64,000 nucleotides of DNA from Liolophura sinensis (GCF_032854445.1 NC_088295.1:22431385-22495384); one strand, 5' to 3'. Positions 13,501 through 26,500 are shown, numbered from the stretch's first letter. Numbers and translations: made by a program. The notes: generated by a model from the sequence alone, not told the origin.

Positions 13501-16500
13501 ATTATTCCTGTCCCTCTCTTACACAATAAGATATGCATCAGTATAAACTAAATGTTGTTGAATGTATTCCTGATATAATATATGCATTACTTTATGTCTG
13601 TAGGTTGATATTGTTCCACCTGTATGTTTCAGCCACCTGTGAGATGGTGAAGATCATGCAGGAGTATGGGGAGGTGGTGCTCTGTCTGGGTAGCTCAGTC
13701 AACATCAACAACACAGGCATATTCCTTCAGGCTGATGCCAGGTCAGAAAATGTAGAAGAAGTCTAATAAAACATGTAACGATAAGTTGATCGTAAGTCAT
13801 TTGTTACAACTTCCATATTTAATGTTTGTCATTTGCTGCTGATAAAAACGAAATGGTCATTAGCCCCAACTGATGCTAAAGGAGACTGTAGGTATACATC
13901 TTGTACACGGTTTCATTATGACAAGTTACGTATTAAATTTTGAGCTGTTGTCAATTTTTTTTTACAAAATTGTGTCCTTTTTTCCTGTTTTTGGTCTTTT
14001 GCAGTTTTCCTGACTTTTTTTCAAAATGGTTTGTCATATTGAATTGAAACTTGGCACGTGGCTTTGACATGACAAGTAACAAAGTTCAAGTTTTGGGCTG
14101 TTTCATCCACTTTCAACAAAATAGTGTCTGTTTTTGCTTTGTAATGGGCTTTAAGTTACATGTACTTGTAAGCTACAGTGTATTTTGTTGACGGCTCAAA
14201 CGAATAGAGACATGAAGTTCTTATGATAGCGATAGAGAAACTGATACATGAATACCTCTAGTGTGCTTGTCAAAATGTAATCAGTCACAACCAATATATT
14301 AGCTAAAAATGGAAGTTAGAATTTCTTATTATACTCAGTTCACAGGTTGAATTTGTTGTCCATGTTTGATGTTACAAAGGTAAAAGGCTGAAAGAAGTCG
14401 TTAATCAGGTGGAAAAAATGGTTCAGATTTAACTGTAACTTACTGTTGCTGCCTTAGCGCCATGAGTCCAAGAGAGCAGCTGTCATCATCAGTTTGTGTT
14501 TATGACTGTTTTAGTGTATCTGTGCAGCCGTTGTTGCCTCAGATCTGTGCTCGTCAGGAGGTGATGATTGAGCCGTGGGAGGAGGACAAACTCTCCCCTG
14601 TACAGCTCGCCAGTACCTTACTCACCCTGCCCTGCTCACTCTTCTTCAAGAGGGAGGATAACATTCACTTTGTTCAGCTCATTGCAGAAGTGAGTCTCCT
14701 GGCTGCATCATAACTATTCAGTAATCAAAATTACCACAGTGCCCCACATGGGAGATAAAATTTATTGAAAAATAAAGTTTTGTTGGGTTTTGGTAAATCT
14801 GGTTAAAAAATCAATTTAAAAAGTATAGAATGCTTAAAGTTTTTTAGCGGTACGCGTTTGTGCTCTTCATTTCTTGACCTTGGTGTTTGGGTTGCCGCTT
14901 GTAGTCAAGAGATTTGTCAGGTACCTGGGGAGGTGGATACTTCACTCCAGCCGCTACAGTGTCTTACACCCATAAAGCAGACTGCCGTCACACAAGTAAA
15001 AAATTGTTGAACACAGGACTTAACACCAGTCATTGAATCGATCTTGTCTTTTAGGCTCGCCATTACCTAATGATGATGAGGAACTGTTTCCAGTTCATGT
15101 TGTGTTGTCAGCTAAGCCTGAGCCTGATCCAAGTGTTGTCTAGCCTCACTCTCCACCTGCCACCTGTCTTGTCCAGTCGTCACATACTCTGGCTGCTCTG
15201 TGTGGTCATCCCTTCCCTCAGCCTCACCATGATGGGCAACCAGGTGGACACCCGCATCATGATGGAGGCCACGGGCAAAAACAACAGACACATCAATAAA
15301 GAGGTGAGCAACACACAGCCAGGTAAACACCCACATTATGATGGAGGCCACGGGCAAAAACAACAAACACCTCAGCGAAGAGGTGAGTACCACAGAACCA
15401 GATGGACACCCGCATTATGATGGAGGCCACGGGCAAAAACATGTATGTGCTCACTATGGTTGAGGCCATGGGAGTGGGGGGGTGGGGAGCACGTCAATAA
15501 AGAGGTGAGTATCACACAACCACGTTGACACTCACTGTGACGGACGCCACGGTCAACAACAAGAAACACATCAGTGAAGAGGTGAGTATCACACAACCAC
15601 GTTGACACTCACTGTGATGGGCGCCACGGTCAGCAACAAGAAACACATCAGTGAAGAGGAGGCCACAGGCAAATGTAACAAATACATAAGCAATAACCTA
15701 TCGCACAACCAGATGCACACTCGAATTACGATGAGACATGAGGCCACAGGCATAAATAACAGGCTTATCAGTAGTGCATGTATTCATCTCATCATCCTGT
15801 TACAATGACAAAATGGGCGTGTGACAAAAGTAACACAAGCAGCAATCCACTTCTGCCATCATTACATGGTGCAGTTCTGTAATAATTTCTTTGCCTCTGT
15901 ACATTTCGGGAGTCTGCTTTCACATGTTTTTATAGACCAAGGTTCATTATTCAGTATTGCTCACAATTAACTGAATACAAACTTTCACTTTTCACGTGTT
16001 ATTTTGGAATTCTTTTCCTTTTACCAGGTAATTTTACAGTTTTTGTTGTACTACGGCCTGCGCTTCGTTCCCTCGGTTGCCATCTGTCTTGTTTGTTGTG
16101 GGCTCAACTCTGTAGCTGCGTGTGCCTCAGGAAGCAGTGATTTGGCTAATCGAACAGCTTGTCTCTACTTCCAAAGTGATAGGTACCTATTGCATGTTCT
16201 GTCCTAACTTCCAAAATATTATTATGATAATAATAGTCTTTGAGGCTGAAATTTTTTTCAGTTGAAGTGCTGTATGCATTTACTTTCTAAATACCGGTGA
16301 GATATTATGGCACACCTCCTGCTCAACAAGGAATTCAGCATCAGTTTACCTTAGCATTTGTGTATTATACTTCCTTTAAAACTAGTCAGAACAGATTTGA
16401 ATCTGGTTAAAACAATACCTACAAATAGCTCCCCATTTGACATGTCTTATGTAAATCTGTGAGCATCTGTATCTTAGGCCTGCTTAGTGGATTGGCTTAT

Positions 16501-19500
16501 TGGAAGGCTGTTTCCATGGACACTCGATATGCAACAAGATGAGTGGGACTTATGTGTAGATATAGTTTTTTTACAAGATTAAAAAAACTCAAATCTGCAG
16601 CTGCATCAGAATTTTAGTGCTATTCATGTACACTTTAAACCATTGCAGTTAAAGACAAGTATTTTTACCTTTACTTTTCAGTGAGATGGATGTATGGAAT
16701 AGCTGGGAGATTTCTTACAGAGAGGAAATATCCCTTATCCAGAACTTTGTATTATTTCAACTTGTTTTATATTTTGGTAAGTGTTTGTGGCATACAAGGA
16801 AGGGAGTGATGTTGCATGTAGGGGGTTTGATTTGGTCTTTTACTTTAATTCCTCAACCTTTTTGCATATGAAAAATCCACTTTCAGTGCAATTTATGCAC
16901 GTTTTTCATTTCATTTTGAAGGAAAAACTATATTGGTTGGATGGGCCGATTTGAGGGCTTCATAAAAGTGTAATTTTATCTGTCTACACAGGCAAATGTC
17001 CTCCGAGCATGCTTAACTAAACACCTTGTAAACATGGGAAAAGGTTGAAGACTTACAATATGTACATATCACATATTACATATAAGTATGATGCGTAACA
17101 ACAAGTGGGAAGTACTGCAGGGAGCACTACTGTCACAATGGAACATGTACATTGTATAGATGGTTAACAGGGCAATAACTATTGTATGTGAAATTATCTA
17201 GAGTTTTGTTCTGTTCTCTTTTTTTTTGTTGTTTGCAAGGTGTTTAGTATATTTAAAGAGGATTACTTTCATACCTTGAAGCCTGTTCTCTCTGTTGCAG
17301 TGCTGATCTCCATGTCTTACGTGCACAAATATAACCATGTATGGCAGAGCCCACCTTTTACAAACAGGGGCTGGTTGGCTGTATGTATTACTCTGTAAGT
17401 ACAACCAATGTTTTCCACAAGAAATGTCAGGACAGTGGTTTTAACTACTACTTTGCCTTCTGTTGCTTGAGAACAGAATTCTGTTATTGTAAATTTCATT
17501 GTAAATGATGCCACCATACAGACCTCCAAGCCAAAGGATGCATCAGAATTGACAGAGCAAATCCTACTAGATTTCTACCTTGTTGATGGGTGAAGAAATG
17601 ACACTAATTATGAGCTATTACTTCGTGTTAGCTTCAGTACATTCTAACAGTTTAAGTATAGGACAGCACCTGGTTCATGTCTCCGTTTACTGAAAGACTG
17701 CTACTCAAAGGATCTTTTTATTTTTTTGAACCCAGTTAAAATTTAATGAATTTTGATCTTGAAAAAGCTTCAGCATATCTCCATTATAGAGAGCAATATG
17801 ACACCACATTTACTCTAGCTCTCTAACTTGGAAGGTATTTTCCATGTAATAGGCTAAGATGTAGCCTTTGACCGAAAAAAGTTGCGTATATTGGGGATGA
17901 AAGCTCAAGTGAGTAATCAATTATAATTGCTTTCCTGCAAATTAAACTTGTTGGATTCATAGGCCTGTTTTCCTTCCACCGATCGAACTGTTCACACAGT
18001 AGGCCTACCACAATTTACAAGGAACACCATCTCCATATCTGCGGATTTGCCACAGGCGTTCCTCGATTGCAGTATACGGCCACAGCGATCGGCTTCCCAA
18101 GTAGCCCATTTCAAATCACCTATAGAAGTACAGAGAACTCCTGGTTCATGTCGAATTCCTGCATGGTGACTGTGCGTCTCCTAGGTGTTGTTCACAATGT
18201 CCATGACCTGCGTATTCCATTGTTGCCAGTTCATTGTCGACAACGTTACTGTTTTACGCATTAAATATATTTTATTGCCTGGTTGATTCTGGGACAGTAT
18301 ATATTTACTTCTGTGTTGTTCGTCCCATTCAAATACAATTATAAGCCTTGCGTTAATTCACATGTAGATCTAATGACAGGATATATGTGGTAGCTTCTAG
18401 GATCAGCTTTTAGCTCACCTGATTATCGCGGACGTCAGGAAAGCACTGTGGCTCTAACACCGCGATTGAATAATTTTTACTTTATTTTGTAAAAACAAAA
18501 TAGAGACAAAAACATCCCTGGTCTACAAAAAAAAAAAAAAAGACAAATGAGCCAAATTAAAATTCCTCATATTTACTTCCAAACTTTATATGATGAGGTG
18601 TCTATACAAACTGCTTACCGAACACTAAAGTGAAAAATAATATATGTATTAGTATCTCATAAGTCATCAGTTTCACATCTGTGGTGGTCAGAAAATGGCA
18701 CAACCCTGTACCACAGAGAACTGAGAAATGGCACTTCCACTACACTTAATTCTTGTAAAGGATCTCAAAATGATTTCTTATATATTAGTCCTGTGTTATC
18801 ATGTGTCACTTCATGGAATGAATGCAATCTGATAGCAATGCATTTGATTGGATAAAATTATGAAGATGTCTCCCTTGATTCACCCCAGCCATTTACTCAG
18901 TATTGTCATTTGTCTTACATTTTATTCAGTGAAATCTCATCGAAAAATAAAATATTTCTTGGAAAGCTTGAACATCCTGCTTTTGGTTGAAATCTGTTTT
19001 AGCCAGGTGCTGCCTTATCCTTTAAATGATGATTGGATAATGTTAGTATGTGACATGAACAGAACATGACATGATTTGTCCCAAGAATTAATGGTGATAT
19101 TTGGTAGATATGGAAAAATACTCTTTCAATAACCATTCTGAGGTTCTGTCATATAATGTATGGAGTGTTCTGAGAGAGTGCCTCTTACTTTACACTGGAA
19201 ATTTGTATATTTACTGGAGAGTTGAAAAATGACATTACAAATACAGTGATAATTTCGTACATCACCCTAGGAATGAGTAAGGTATAACTTTCTGACAATG
19301 TAGAGTTTATCAGACACTGTCCGTGTTTGTCTACTGTGGCTATGATGTGGCATGAAACGTTCACAAGTTGTGATGTCTTTGCAGGCTATTGTGTCAACTT
19401 GTCTACTTTGTCTGTGATGTGGCAGCAAATTCTCACCAGGAAATGCCAGCCTTACTCGGCTTTATTCCTGTAATCTCATGGGGACTTGCTTTAGGCTGGC

Positions 19501-20204
19501 CACTTATACTGGTAGCATACACAGAACTGGTCAAAATGCAGGAAATCAAGTAAGTTCTTCACATTTTTATTTATCGTGCAAATATTTGCTTGCAGATAGT
19601 TTGTTGTTTTACTGTGGTAATAAGAACCCAGGAGTGGAGAGAGGGTTGCACATTTCTTTGCTACAAACTTCACTCTGTCCTCAGTTTTCCCTCAGCTGAA
19701 TTCTTAATTTTGGTGGAAAATAGTAGAATATGGTGGGGAAGAGTGTGTCTTAATTTGCTATGCAAAGATGATTCCTCTCTGGTTATATGTGGAAAGGTCT
19801 TATGACAACCTGCGGATGGTCGTGGATTTCTATGTGTATCTAAACCTAATTTTTGTTGGTCAAATGAGCATAATTGGATGGAAAAATGTGGTCACTTTTT
19901 TGCCAGTTCCACTTGGAGCCTGAGGTTTTCATGCTAGAAATGTCAATCATGCATTACTGATATTTAGACTCTCAAATGCTATTCCAGCCAAGATTGAACA
20001 ATTAGACATCAGCGCACGATGCATGTCATGTAAAACAAACTGTACAAAAGCTGTCAAATATTTCATTCATTACATGAGAGTTATACAAATATGAAAACTT
20101 CTATATGAAAACTTCTTGTTTCTGTTTACAGATTATGGGTGAGATATCAAAAGAGAGCAAGGTTGAACTTTGGTACAAAACTGGGAATGAACTCGCCATT
20201 TTAA
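4590..20204 (+). CDS. TMEM94: TMEM94 (ER P-type-ATPase-like protein), C-terminal 18 exons; 5' part outside window
   Basis: Exons: 4590-4655, 7342-7463, 8382-8475, 8896-9004, 9314-9416, 9831-9989, 10427-10604, 11326-11409, 11920-12435, 12922-13021, 13633-13741, 14515-14689, 15055-15303, 16028-16182, 16682-16776, 17301-17394, 19385-19549, 20132-20204. All have AG/GT borders and phases join without a break (2646 nt, 881 aa plus stop). Landmarks shared with vertebrate TMEM94 as I recall it: QFDDPTWQ...SLKPL, GTADMVLDSCSDYWDG, KKILDFY, EKMGLEAGWNCHISL, KLPRGID..RPHLENVDNVPLL, IMQEYGEV, and the C-terminus TKLGMNSPF. Exons from 15055 onward encode about six membrane segments. The family is a P-type-ATPase-like ER protein reported to take part in Mg2+ uptake. 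The phosphorylation-loop half is not in the window. The usual hinge motif GDGxND reads GSSVNI here. The exon at 11920-12435 is a long, poorly conserved Ser/Asp-rich cytoplasmic insert. I chose acceptor 14515 because it restores family spacing after FLQADA. Confidence 0.93.
4772..4863 (-). mobile_element. SINE tail/body fragment
   Basis: GCTGTGCTCAAGAATATTTCACTTAT followed by a shortened body (ACGGCCATCTGCAGGTTGG). It lies in the intron after the TMEM94 exon 4590-4655. Confidence 0.78.
6285..6426 (-). mobile_element. SINE head half, diverged
   Basis: CCTTCCCATGTACCGCCTGAG..GGTGAGAGGCTCCTGGGTCATTG..CTAAACACCTAAGCCATGGAGG corresponds to the head half on the minus strand, with a small internal duplication of GCTGGGTCATTG. 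Confidence 0.8.
6916..7341 (+). repeat. 43-bp minisatellite built from the TMEM94 exon-7342 acceptor and exon start
   Basis: Units begin at 6916, 6959, 7002, 7045, 7088, 7131, 7174, 7213 (after a 4-bp loss), 7256 and 7299. The eleventh 'unit' is the real exon at 7342. Each carries the end of the intron (..TTTGTGTTAATGCAG) joined to the first roughly 28 exon bases (GGATTAAGCATCCTCCTG..). Units nearest the exon match it best, and distal ones share other variants (CTGCTGAACATG). Intact CAG acceptors stand before the units at 6916, 7174, 7213 and 7256. Confidence 0.95.
9554..9708 (-). mobile_element. Head-truncated SINE with 12-bp target duplication, in a TMEM94 intron
   Basis: Same tail and body as the full SINE but it lacks the tRNA-like head, ending at CCCACATACGG. 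Even so it is flanked by perfect CCATATAGTATA copies (9542-9553 and 9709-9720), so it was inserted already truncated. Confidence 0.93.
11668..11757 (+). mobile_element. Degenerate SINE tail
   Basis: GCCATGCTGGTCGTTGTCGG..TACTTCAGTATGGATTAAACCTCCATCAAGTGAATAAATC matches the SINE 3' end with heavy divergence. It is in a TMEM94 intron. Confidence 0.7.
13917..14140. repeat. Diverged internal duplication in a TMEM94 intron
   Basis: ATGACAAGTTACG..TTTTGAGCTGTTG..ACAAAATTGTGTCC (about 13917-13978) resembles ATGACAAGTAACA..TTTTGGGCTGTTT..ACAAAATAGTGTCTG (about 14069-14132), about 152 bp apart. Confidence 0.6.
15244..15790 (+). repeat. Tandem repeats of about 78 bp, copied from the 3' end and donor of TMEM94 exon 15055-15303
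   Basis: The last exon segment (GGACACCCGCAT..GGAGGCCACGGGCAAAAACAAC..AAAGAG, then GTGAG and CACACA-CCAG) recurs downstream in the intron. Further GAG|GTGAGT donors lie at 15383, 15505 and 15582, beyond the true donor at 15304. About five or six copies can be followed to roughly 15775. One is disrupted near 15439-15490 by a shorter partial copy and a G-rich run, and the last ones lose the donor. Copies at 15524-15600 and 15601-15660 are nearly identical to each other. Confidence 0.92.
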
Positions 20205-20736
20205 TCCCTCTACACTTTGAAGATGTAATTTGAGCTGAGATTGAATCATCTAATAAGAACTTTGTTAGGATTTGATGTTAAAACTTATCAATGTAGACAT
20301 AATGACACATTTACCTCTCCTTCAAGTGTCTATCTGCTGGCAGATAGAATATCTCGAGGCAATAGTCTTTGACCCTATCACTTGTATTTATTTTTATCAG
20401 GCATCTTACAAAGCAAATAGAGTAGTTTATGCATTATTGTGAAGTATGTGTACATCTTTAAGAATTTAAAAATGAATGAAATGTGGAATGGTGGATTATT
20501 TTTTTTTTAAAAATTGTGATCATGGTATTTCCAGTGTTGCAATATTAATTGTAGTTGTTCAAGAGCCATTTTAGCCAATATTCTTCTATGGATGAATGGA
20601 AGAATATAGGATCCTGTCCAGCACAATGTGCATTCATTCATACACCATGCATGAATTTTCTCAGATCTTCAAATAATCCTAAATCTGACTGCTTACAGAA
20701 ACAAAATTTTCAGCCATTCCCATACAAATTCCTAGA

Positions 20737-20812
20737 GTGACATCAGTTTCCTGGAGAGGCGTCATTTTTCCAAGAGTGACATCATTTTTCCCAGAGTGAC
20801 ATAATCTGTGAC
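20737..20812. repeat. Short tandem repeat (about 25-27 bp, three units)
   Basis: GTGACATCAGTTTCCTGGAGAG, then GTCATTTTTCCAAGAGTGACATC, then ATTTTTCCCAGAGTGACAT. It lies downstream of the TMEM94 stop. Confidence 0.7.
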
Positions 20813-21635
20813 ATCTTAATCACACTAAAGCTCATTCATGGATGACGTAGTCTTCTGAGCAGGAGACGTCAACTGGAGCCTTGTGAAGGCATAGTAGCAT
20901 CAAATGAGGTAATATGACGTCACACCAGGAATTTGTACCAGAATGACTGAACATTTGGTTTGTTGCACAGAATTGCACTAGAGGGTCTTTAATTTGCCCA
21001 AGAAGCTCAACATATCTTCACGTGACAACCATTTGTGCACACATGTACCCATGTCGCATACTAGCAATTTTAGCCTGAAATGTGTGTGCACCCGAATGGC
21101 TCGTTAACTGTCTGTTCTTGGTAAATTTCCAGATTCTGGTTATCAGCATATCATCAGGTTTTATTGATATGTTAGTATTGTAAATTTTCAGGTTTGCCTA
21201 ACTTCACGTATTTGTCTGTAAATTGAAGATATTTCCATTTTCTTGTCAAATGTTAAAACAGTCAAGTTTTAAAAAATAAGAATATTATGGGAAGGTCATA
21301 ATGAGTTTAGCTTTTTTTACTGCAACTCCCTCTTACACTGTATATCATTGATATATCCATCCTCCATGTTTCAGTTTGCTTAATATCCATAGTGCTACCA
21401 ACTAACTTGTGTTGTTTTAGAGATTTCATTGTATTCTGCTTGGCTAGCTAGAACATTGTGATAATCTTAATTAGAACTGAGATTGTTGATGCATCATATC
21501 TTTACCTGTTGTACGTGTTACCTGTGACAATAAGTGTTTATCATAAATTGATAAAGAAAGTAAGGTTTTTTGGTTTGATGCTCTGCATTCAAGGAGATGA
21601 AAAAGAATGGTCAGCTCAATTATCTGCATACTGTG

Positions 21636-22250
21636 GGTGACAGGCTGTGATGTCAGATGTGTCTGCATCCAGTAAGTGACTGACATATCTACATATGCTG
21701 AGTGACTCGGCGGGATGTCCGACGTGTCAGCATCCAGTAAGTGACTAGCTGGGATGTCAGATGTGTCAGTATACAGTAAGTAACTAGGTGGGATGTCTGA
21801 CGTGTCAGCATACAGTGAGTGACTAGGTAAGATGTCAGATGTGTCTACTTACAGTGAGTGACTAGTTGGGATGTCACATGTGTCAGCATACTGTGAGTGA
21901 CTGAGTGGGATGTCAGACATGTCAGCATACAGTAAGTGACTAGGTGGGATGTCTGACATGTCAGCATATTGTGAGTGACTGGGTGGGATGTCTGATGTGT
22001 CAGCATAGAGTAAGTGACTAGATGGGATGCCTGACGTGCCAGTATACAGTAAGTGACTGGGTGAGATGTCAGACGTGTCAGCATACAGTGAGTGACTGGG
22101 TGGGATGTCTGACGTGCCAGTATACAGTAAGTGACTGTGTGGGATGTCAGACGTGCCAGTATACAGTAAGTGACTTGGTGAGAGTTTTGACACGTCTGCT
22201 TACAGCAAGTGATTGGATGGGATGGCCGACGTGTCTGCATAGCATGCAGT
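21636..22250. repeat. 39-bp minisatellite (about 15 units)
   Basis: A unit of the form AAGTGACTAGGTGGGATGTC + AGACGTGTCAGCATACAGT recurs at exactly 39-bp spacing: GTGACT-type starts at 21702, 21741, 21780, 21819, 21858, 21897 and on to 22209. There are flanking degenerate units at 21636-21701 and after 22209. Because 39 is a multiple of three, long repetitive open frames appear on both strands. Nothing suggests they are genes. The array lies in the TMEM94-MRPS7 convergent intergenic space. Confidence 0.95.
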
Positions 22251-23537
22251 AGTAGGTCTGGTTTGCAGGTTTTCTAGGCTGACATCAGAGACTCACCCCA
22301 GAACTACTTCTCTTGTCATGACCCCTGTCTTTCTTGTGCATACATTATATATATTGTTTTCTGAAAGCAAACTTTGTACTTTATGTGGATAAATTATTTT
22401 AGTCTACCTCGGCAGGAAGTAACATTTCTGGCAAATGAGAGCAATCATACTTATGCAATCTGTGGTTTTTGTGGCTACTAATCTAATAGAGCCTATCTTA
22501 CATTTTTTTTGTGTGTGCAGGGTTGATGAAGGACTAAGATCTTTATATCCTTTAGTCACAAAAATGTATTTCTGAAATTAAAGATGCAATAAAGTTTTGA
22601 TACTCTATAAGACATTGGTTAGCACAAGATAAGACATAGCACAGTTATGCTGAGCATTTATTTACACCTATAAATCTGACTTCAAATAAGTGAAATATCA
22701 GCTAAATAAATGAATACTGAGAACAATTCCTCTGAATGAAGTTGTGGGTCTACATACATGTATCTTCCTCTAGTGAAAATTTTGGTCTTTTTGTACGCCT
22801 GTCTTTACTGAAGACTTTATACTTTTCTACTGCTGTCTTTACTGATACTTCGTACTTTTTGTATTCCTGCGTAGACTGCGTTGATTATCCACTTACTGGT
22901 TCCTGATCAGGCTGTGTAATCAAGTCTGATGCCACAAACCTCGACAACACATACCTGTGTATGTATATTACAAGAGTTTCAAGTAGATGTCAAATGTTAT
23001 ACTACTTGTACATAGAAATGACATGTTGTTGAATTCCTTGCTAACCCATTTTTATTAGCATTGGGGAACCATTTCGATTAAATTATATCAGTAATCAGTC
23101 ATTGTTTGCATTTTTTTATAGATACACTTTACATAGCTAATGCAAGAAAAACAAGATGTGTGAATCTGTACATGAACAGATGAACATGCGCACTGTACAG
23201 GGGAAAGTCTGAGGCAGTTCAAATGACAAGATGTGACAAAGGGAGACAACTGTTTTCGGTCTTCTCACACTGCACGTATAATGCTGTCAATATTCTAGAT
23301 GAACATGAGGGTAATATCTAATCTGCATACTGCACTGCATTAGTCTGTCAGCAAGGACAAGAACTGGGCGTATTGTTCAGTCTTGAACACCCAACTGTCA
23401 GGACTTGGTTGATCCATCTGCAAGCAGGATTTTCTCTGGCCTATGATCCTGCATGGGTATTGCTGCAGTTTTCTCATCCACTTGTGCTAGCTTCCCTGTT
23501 TTGTTGTCATGTGGCTTCCTCCAAAACTTGACAATTT

Positions 23538-26500
23538 TCACCACCGGAAATGAGCATATGCTTTGTTAGCTTCACACTGCCTATGAAGATCTTGCTTCTT
23601 TCGTATACTTTTTCCCTGTTCAAACACAAAAGGAAATAGTCTTCAATAAGACATAAAAATATCCATCGATTCATGGTTACACAAATGATTCCCGCAAGGG
23701 CTATACTCAACTGATTAACTGAATAACGATGTCCTCACCCGCTAGCTCTGTATTACGGCATTAAAATAAAGTCATTTTTGTTTACAAAATGTGGGAAGGT
23801 GTAGTATTATGCTGCCCACCCACTCAGCGTACATATGTGACATATATCAAAGCATCATGAGGCATGTCTATATTTAAATGGTAATAACTTCAGACATAAT
23901 TGATGCGGCACAACCCAATTAGCACACACACACCCTCGCACAGTCTTTGTCATGCCTACCAAGTTTCATGAAAAACAAATGATAACTACAGAAGATGTGT
24001 TGAACATTTGTTTCCCAGCTCATAATGACGTCACATTCAAGACAGAATGACTTTGCAGTAGAAACAAATACAGTAACTTTTGTGGACTTTGCGCAACAAT
24101 AATTTTTGACGTAATGACAGATTGAGGTCCTGCTTCCCACAAACTTCACCTCATGGGATTAAAAATTATTCTGTCTTCCCAATGATTGGGTGCAAACCAA
24201 ACAGCACATGCACTGGGTTGCAAACAGACAACCTAGTGGATTCATCTCCCTGCATCATATGCTGAGGAGATAAAAACAAAAACAGACAAGGTGTTTTTAT
24301 TTTAATATTTGGAAAGTTTTTTTAGTTTTTGAAATGAATTATCTCACCTGGTTATTGTAAGCATCAAGAAGTTCCAAACTTAACTTCACCTCCATGGGAA
24401 GCTTTCTCTCCTTATCTCTGCAACTTTCTATAATCCATTTCATTGCTCTAAACTTTTGCTGGTTGGGTACACAGGGAATTGGCACCTTAAGAATGGCAAA
24501 TACATATTTTGTTGAATACTCTGACATTTTAATTGGATCATATCTTGCACATTCATGTGTAAAAAAAAAAACAGGCACTCAGGCGTAGAGACATTTGATT
24601 TGATCGGATTTTATGCCCCAGAATTTTTAGCTCACATGTACTTGTACAGGTAAAGCTTATGTTAAACATAATATCAGGGGTGTTATAATGTACCGCATGT
24701 ATTGAGCACAGGTTTTCCATACATGTAGAGCACATCAGCAAAACAGGTATATTCCATCATGGATTTGCTGTGTGCATACTAAATACAGTACTGTAAATAA
24801 CAAAATTCATGACTTACTGTATTACGTATTAGAATCAATGTTTAGCAAAAATTTAGGGTGGTATTTTATAAAGTACTGCATGTAATGAGCTGAAGTTTTA
24901 CATTCATATAAAGCACAATGACATAAGGGTGAAGTTCCCTCGCTGATGCTGTGTGTGCATTTTCATTAGCATAGATTACCATTACTTTATGTATTGAGTT
25001 GAAGTTTTGCATTCATGTCTCTCCTACGGAGCTCCTTGGTAGCCTTGCTACCAAATCTAAGTTCGCTTGTGCAATGTGTAAGGGTGGAGAAAATTGGAGT
25101 ACTCAGGGTAAACCACCAACCTTTGCCAAGTTAGAGACCAACTTTCCCACGTACAAACCATAATGGTCAAAGACAAGTAGTCTTCAATGAACGCTACACT
25201 GTGCAAGTGGCCATGCCTTTAACTACTGCAATACACAGAGTGCATGAGATTGGTCAAATTGCTGGCAACTTCTTCATAAAAGCAGCCATGATTGGACAAA
25301 AGCTGCTGTCATCAAGTGAGCGGGCACTTTGAATTTGATTTGATTCCCTTGGCATCACTCACCCTGTACATAACACCTCCTTTAGGTATCTTTGTCAGTA
25401 TTAATACTGGCTTACAGTTTTCAACAGCCTGGTGAAATATGACAGCCGGGTTACACTCAATGGCCTCTCTCTCCTCTGGGGAAGCCTTATGGTATTTCTC
25501 AACTTGGATTTTCTTAATGTTTTCAAAAGTCTACAAAAGCATTCCAAAGAACAAAAAAGCAGTCAGAAATGCCAGACTCCAAAGCCATGATAACTTCTAG
25601 CAAGACATTGTAGAATATCAAATATTAATATTAATATTAATTTATACAATGCAAATAAAATAACCATTTGTTCACATGCAAACCATGGAGATCATCCAGA
25701 ACCCTGGAAGCAATTCTTCAGTTTTTAAAAGCTTGTTATGACTCTATTCACAAACCGTAATTTCTCCCTCAGAAAAGTACAACTGCCGTAGACCTGAATT
25801 GTCTAACCAACCATATTCTGGCCGTGTCGCCATACATAATGAATCAAAACTAAAACACTACCCCAGTGCTATCTGTGCGCTTCCTATCCCCACTCCCTTC
25901 AACCGCTAAACACAGAAATCGTTCATTATGTAACACTAATGCAACAGTTTAAGTGAGAGAAAGACCTCATAATTGTACATTTCTGAGTAATAAAGCCCTC
26001 GGCGCTTCGCAGTTACTCGGCCTTTCTCCACACCGGAAGGCTTAATTAGTGAAATAGTTATCAACATACCTTCAAAACAAACTGGATACTGGTTTAAAGC
26101 ATTTAACAAAGTCATCAGCCATGAAAACAAAAATGACAGTGGAATCCTGAAACAATCCTTACAATGTACACTGTGCAAGGCCAAGGTTAAATCCACTCTG
26201 TGAACTTAAAATCTTTCAAAAAGATGTGAGTGGGTTAACACCACATTTGCAGCATTGTGGCAAGAAAACTTTGAAGGAAACAGTAATGCCATGTCCATGA
26301 TCACAAACAGCAGATGACTTGAGTCAGCTGTTAGACACACTACACTACCTGACCCGCATAGTTTAAAGGCTAAGAAGGGATTTCTATTAAATGAAACAGC
26401 AACTTAGGCTCATATTACCTATGTATGTATACACAAAATAGCCGGTCAATGTTGCTAATTCATGATTTAAGTCTCTTATAAATTGCACGGAGGAAAATGG

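Larger units (their letters stand above)
20205..23537. other. Intergenic region between the 3' ends of TMEM94 and MRPS7
   Basis: It contains the TMEM94 3' UTR, a short tandem repeat (20737), and the 39-bp minisatellite. A polyadenylation-like AATAAA lies near 22589 on the plus strand. No additional gene seen. Confidence 0.7.

Noticed and set aside
21636-22250. CRISPR-like periodic array
   Set aside because: The whole 39-bp unit repeats, with no unique spacers, and the DNA is animal nuclear.
21845-22252. Overlapping 131-, 114- and 76-aa frames with 13-residue repeats on both strands
   Set aside because: A 39-bp repeat leaves several frames open by arithmetic. No start context, splice sites or family resemblance.
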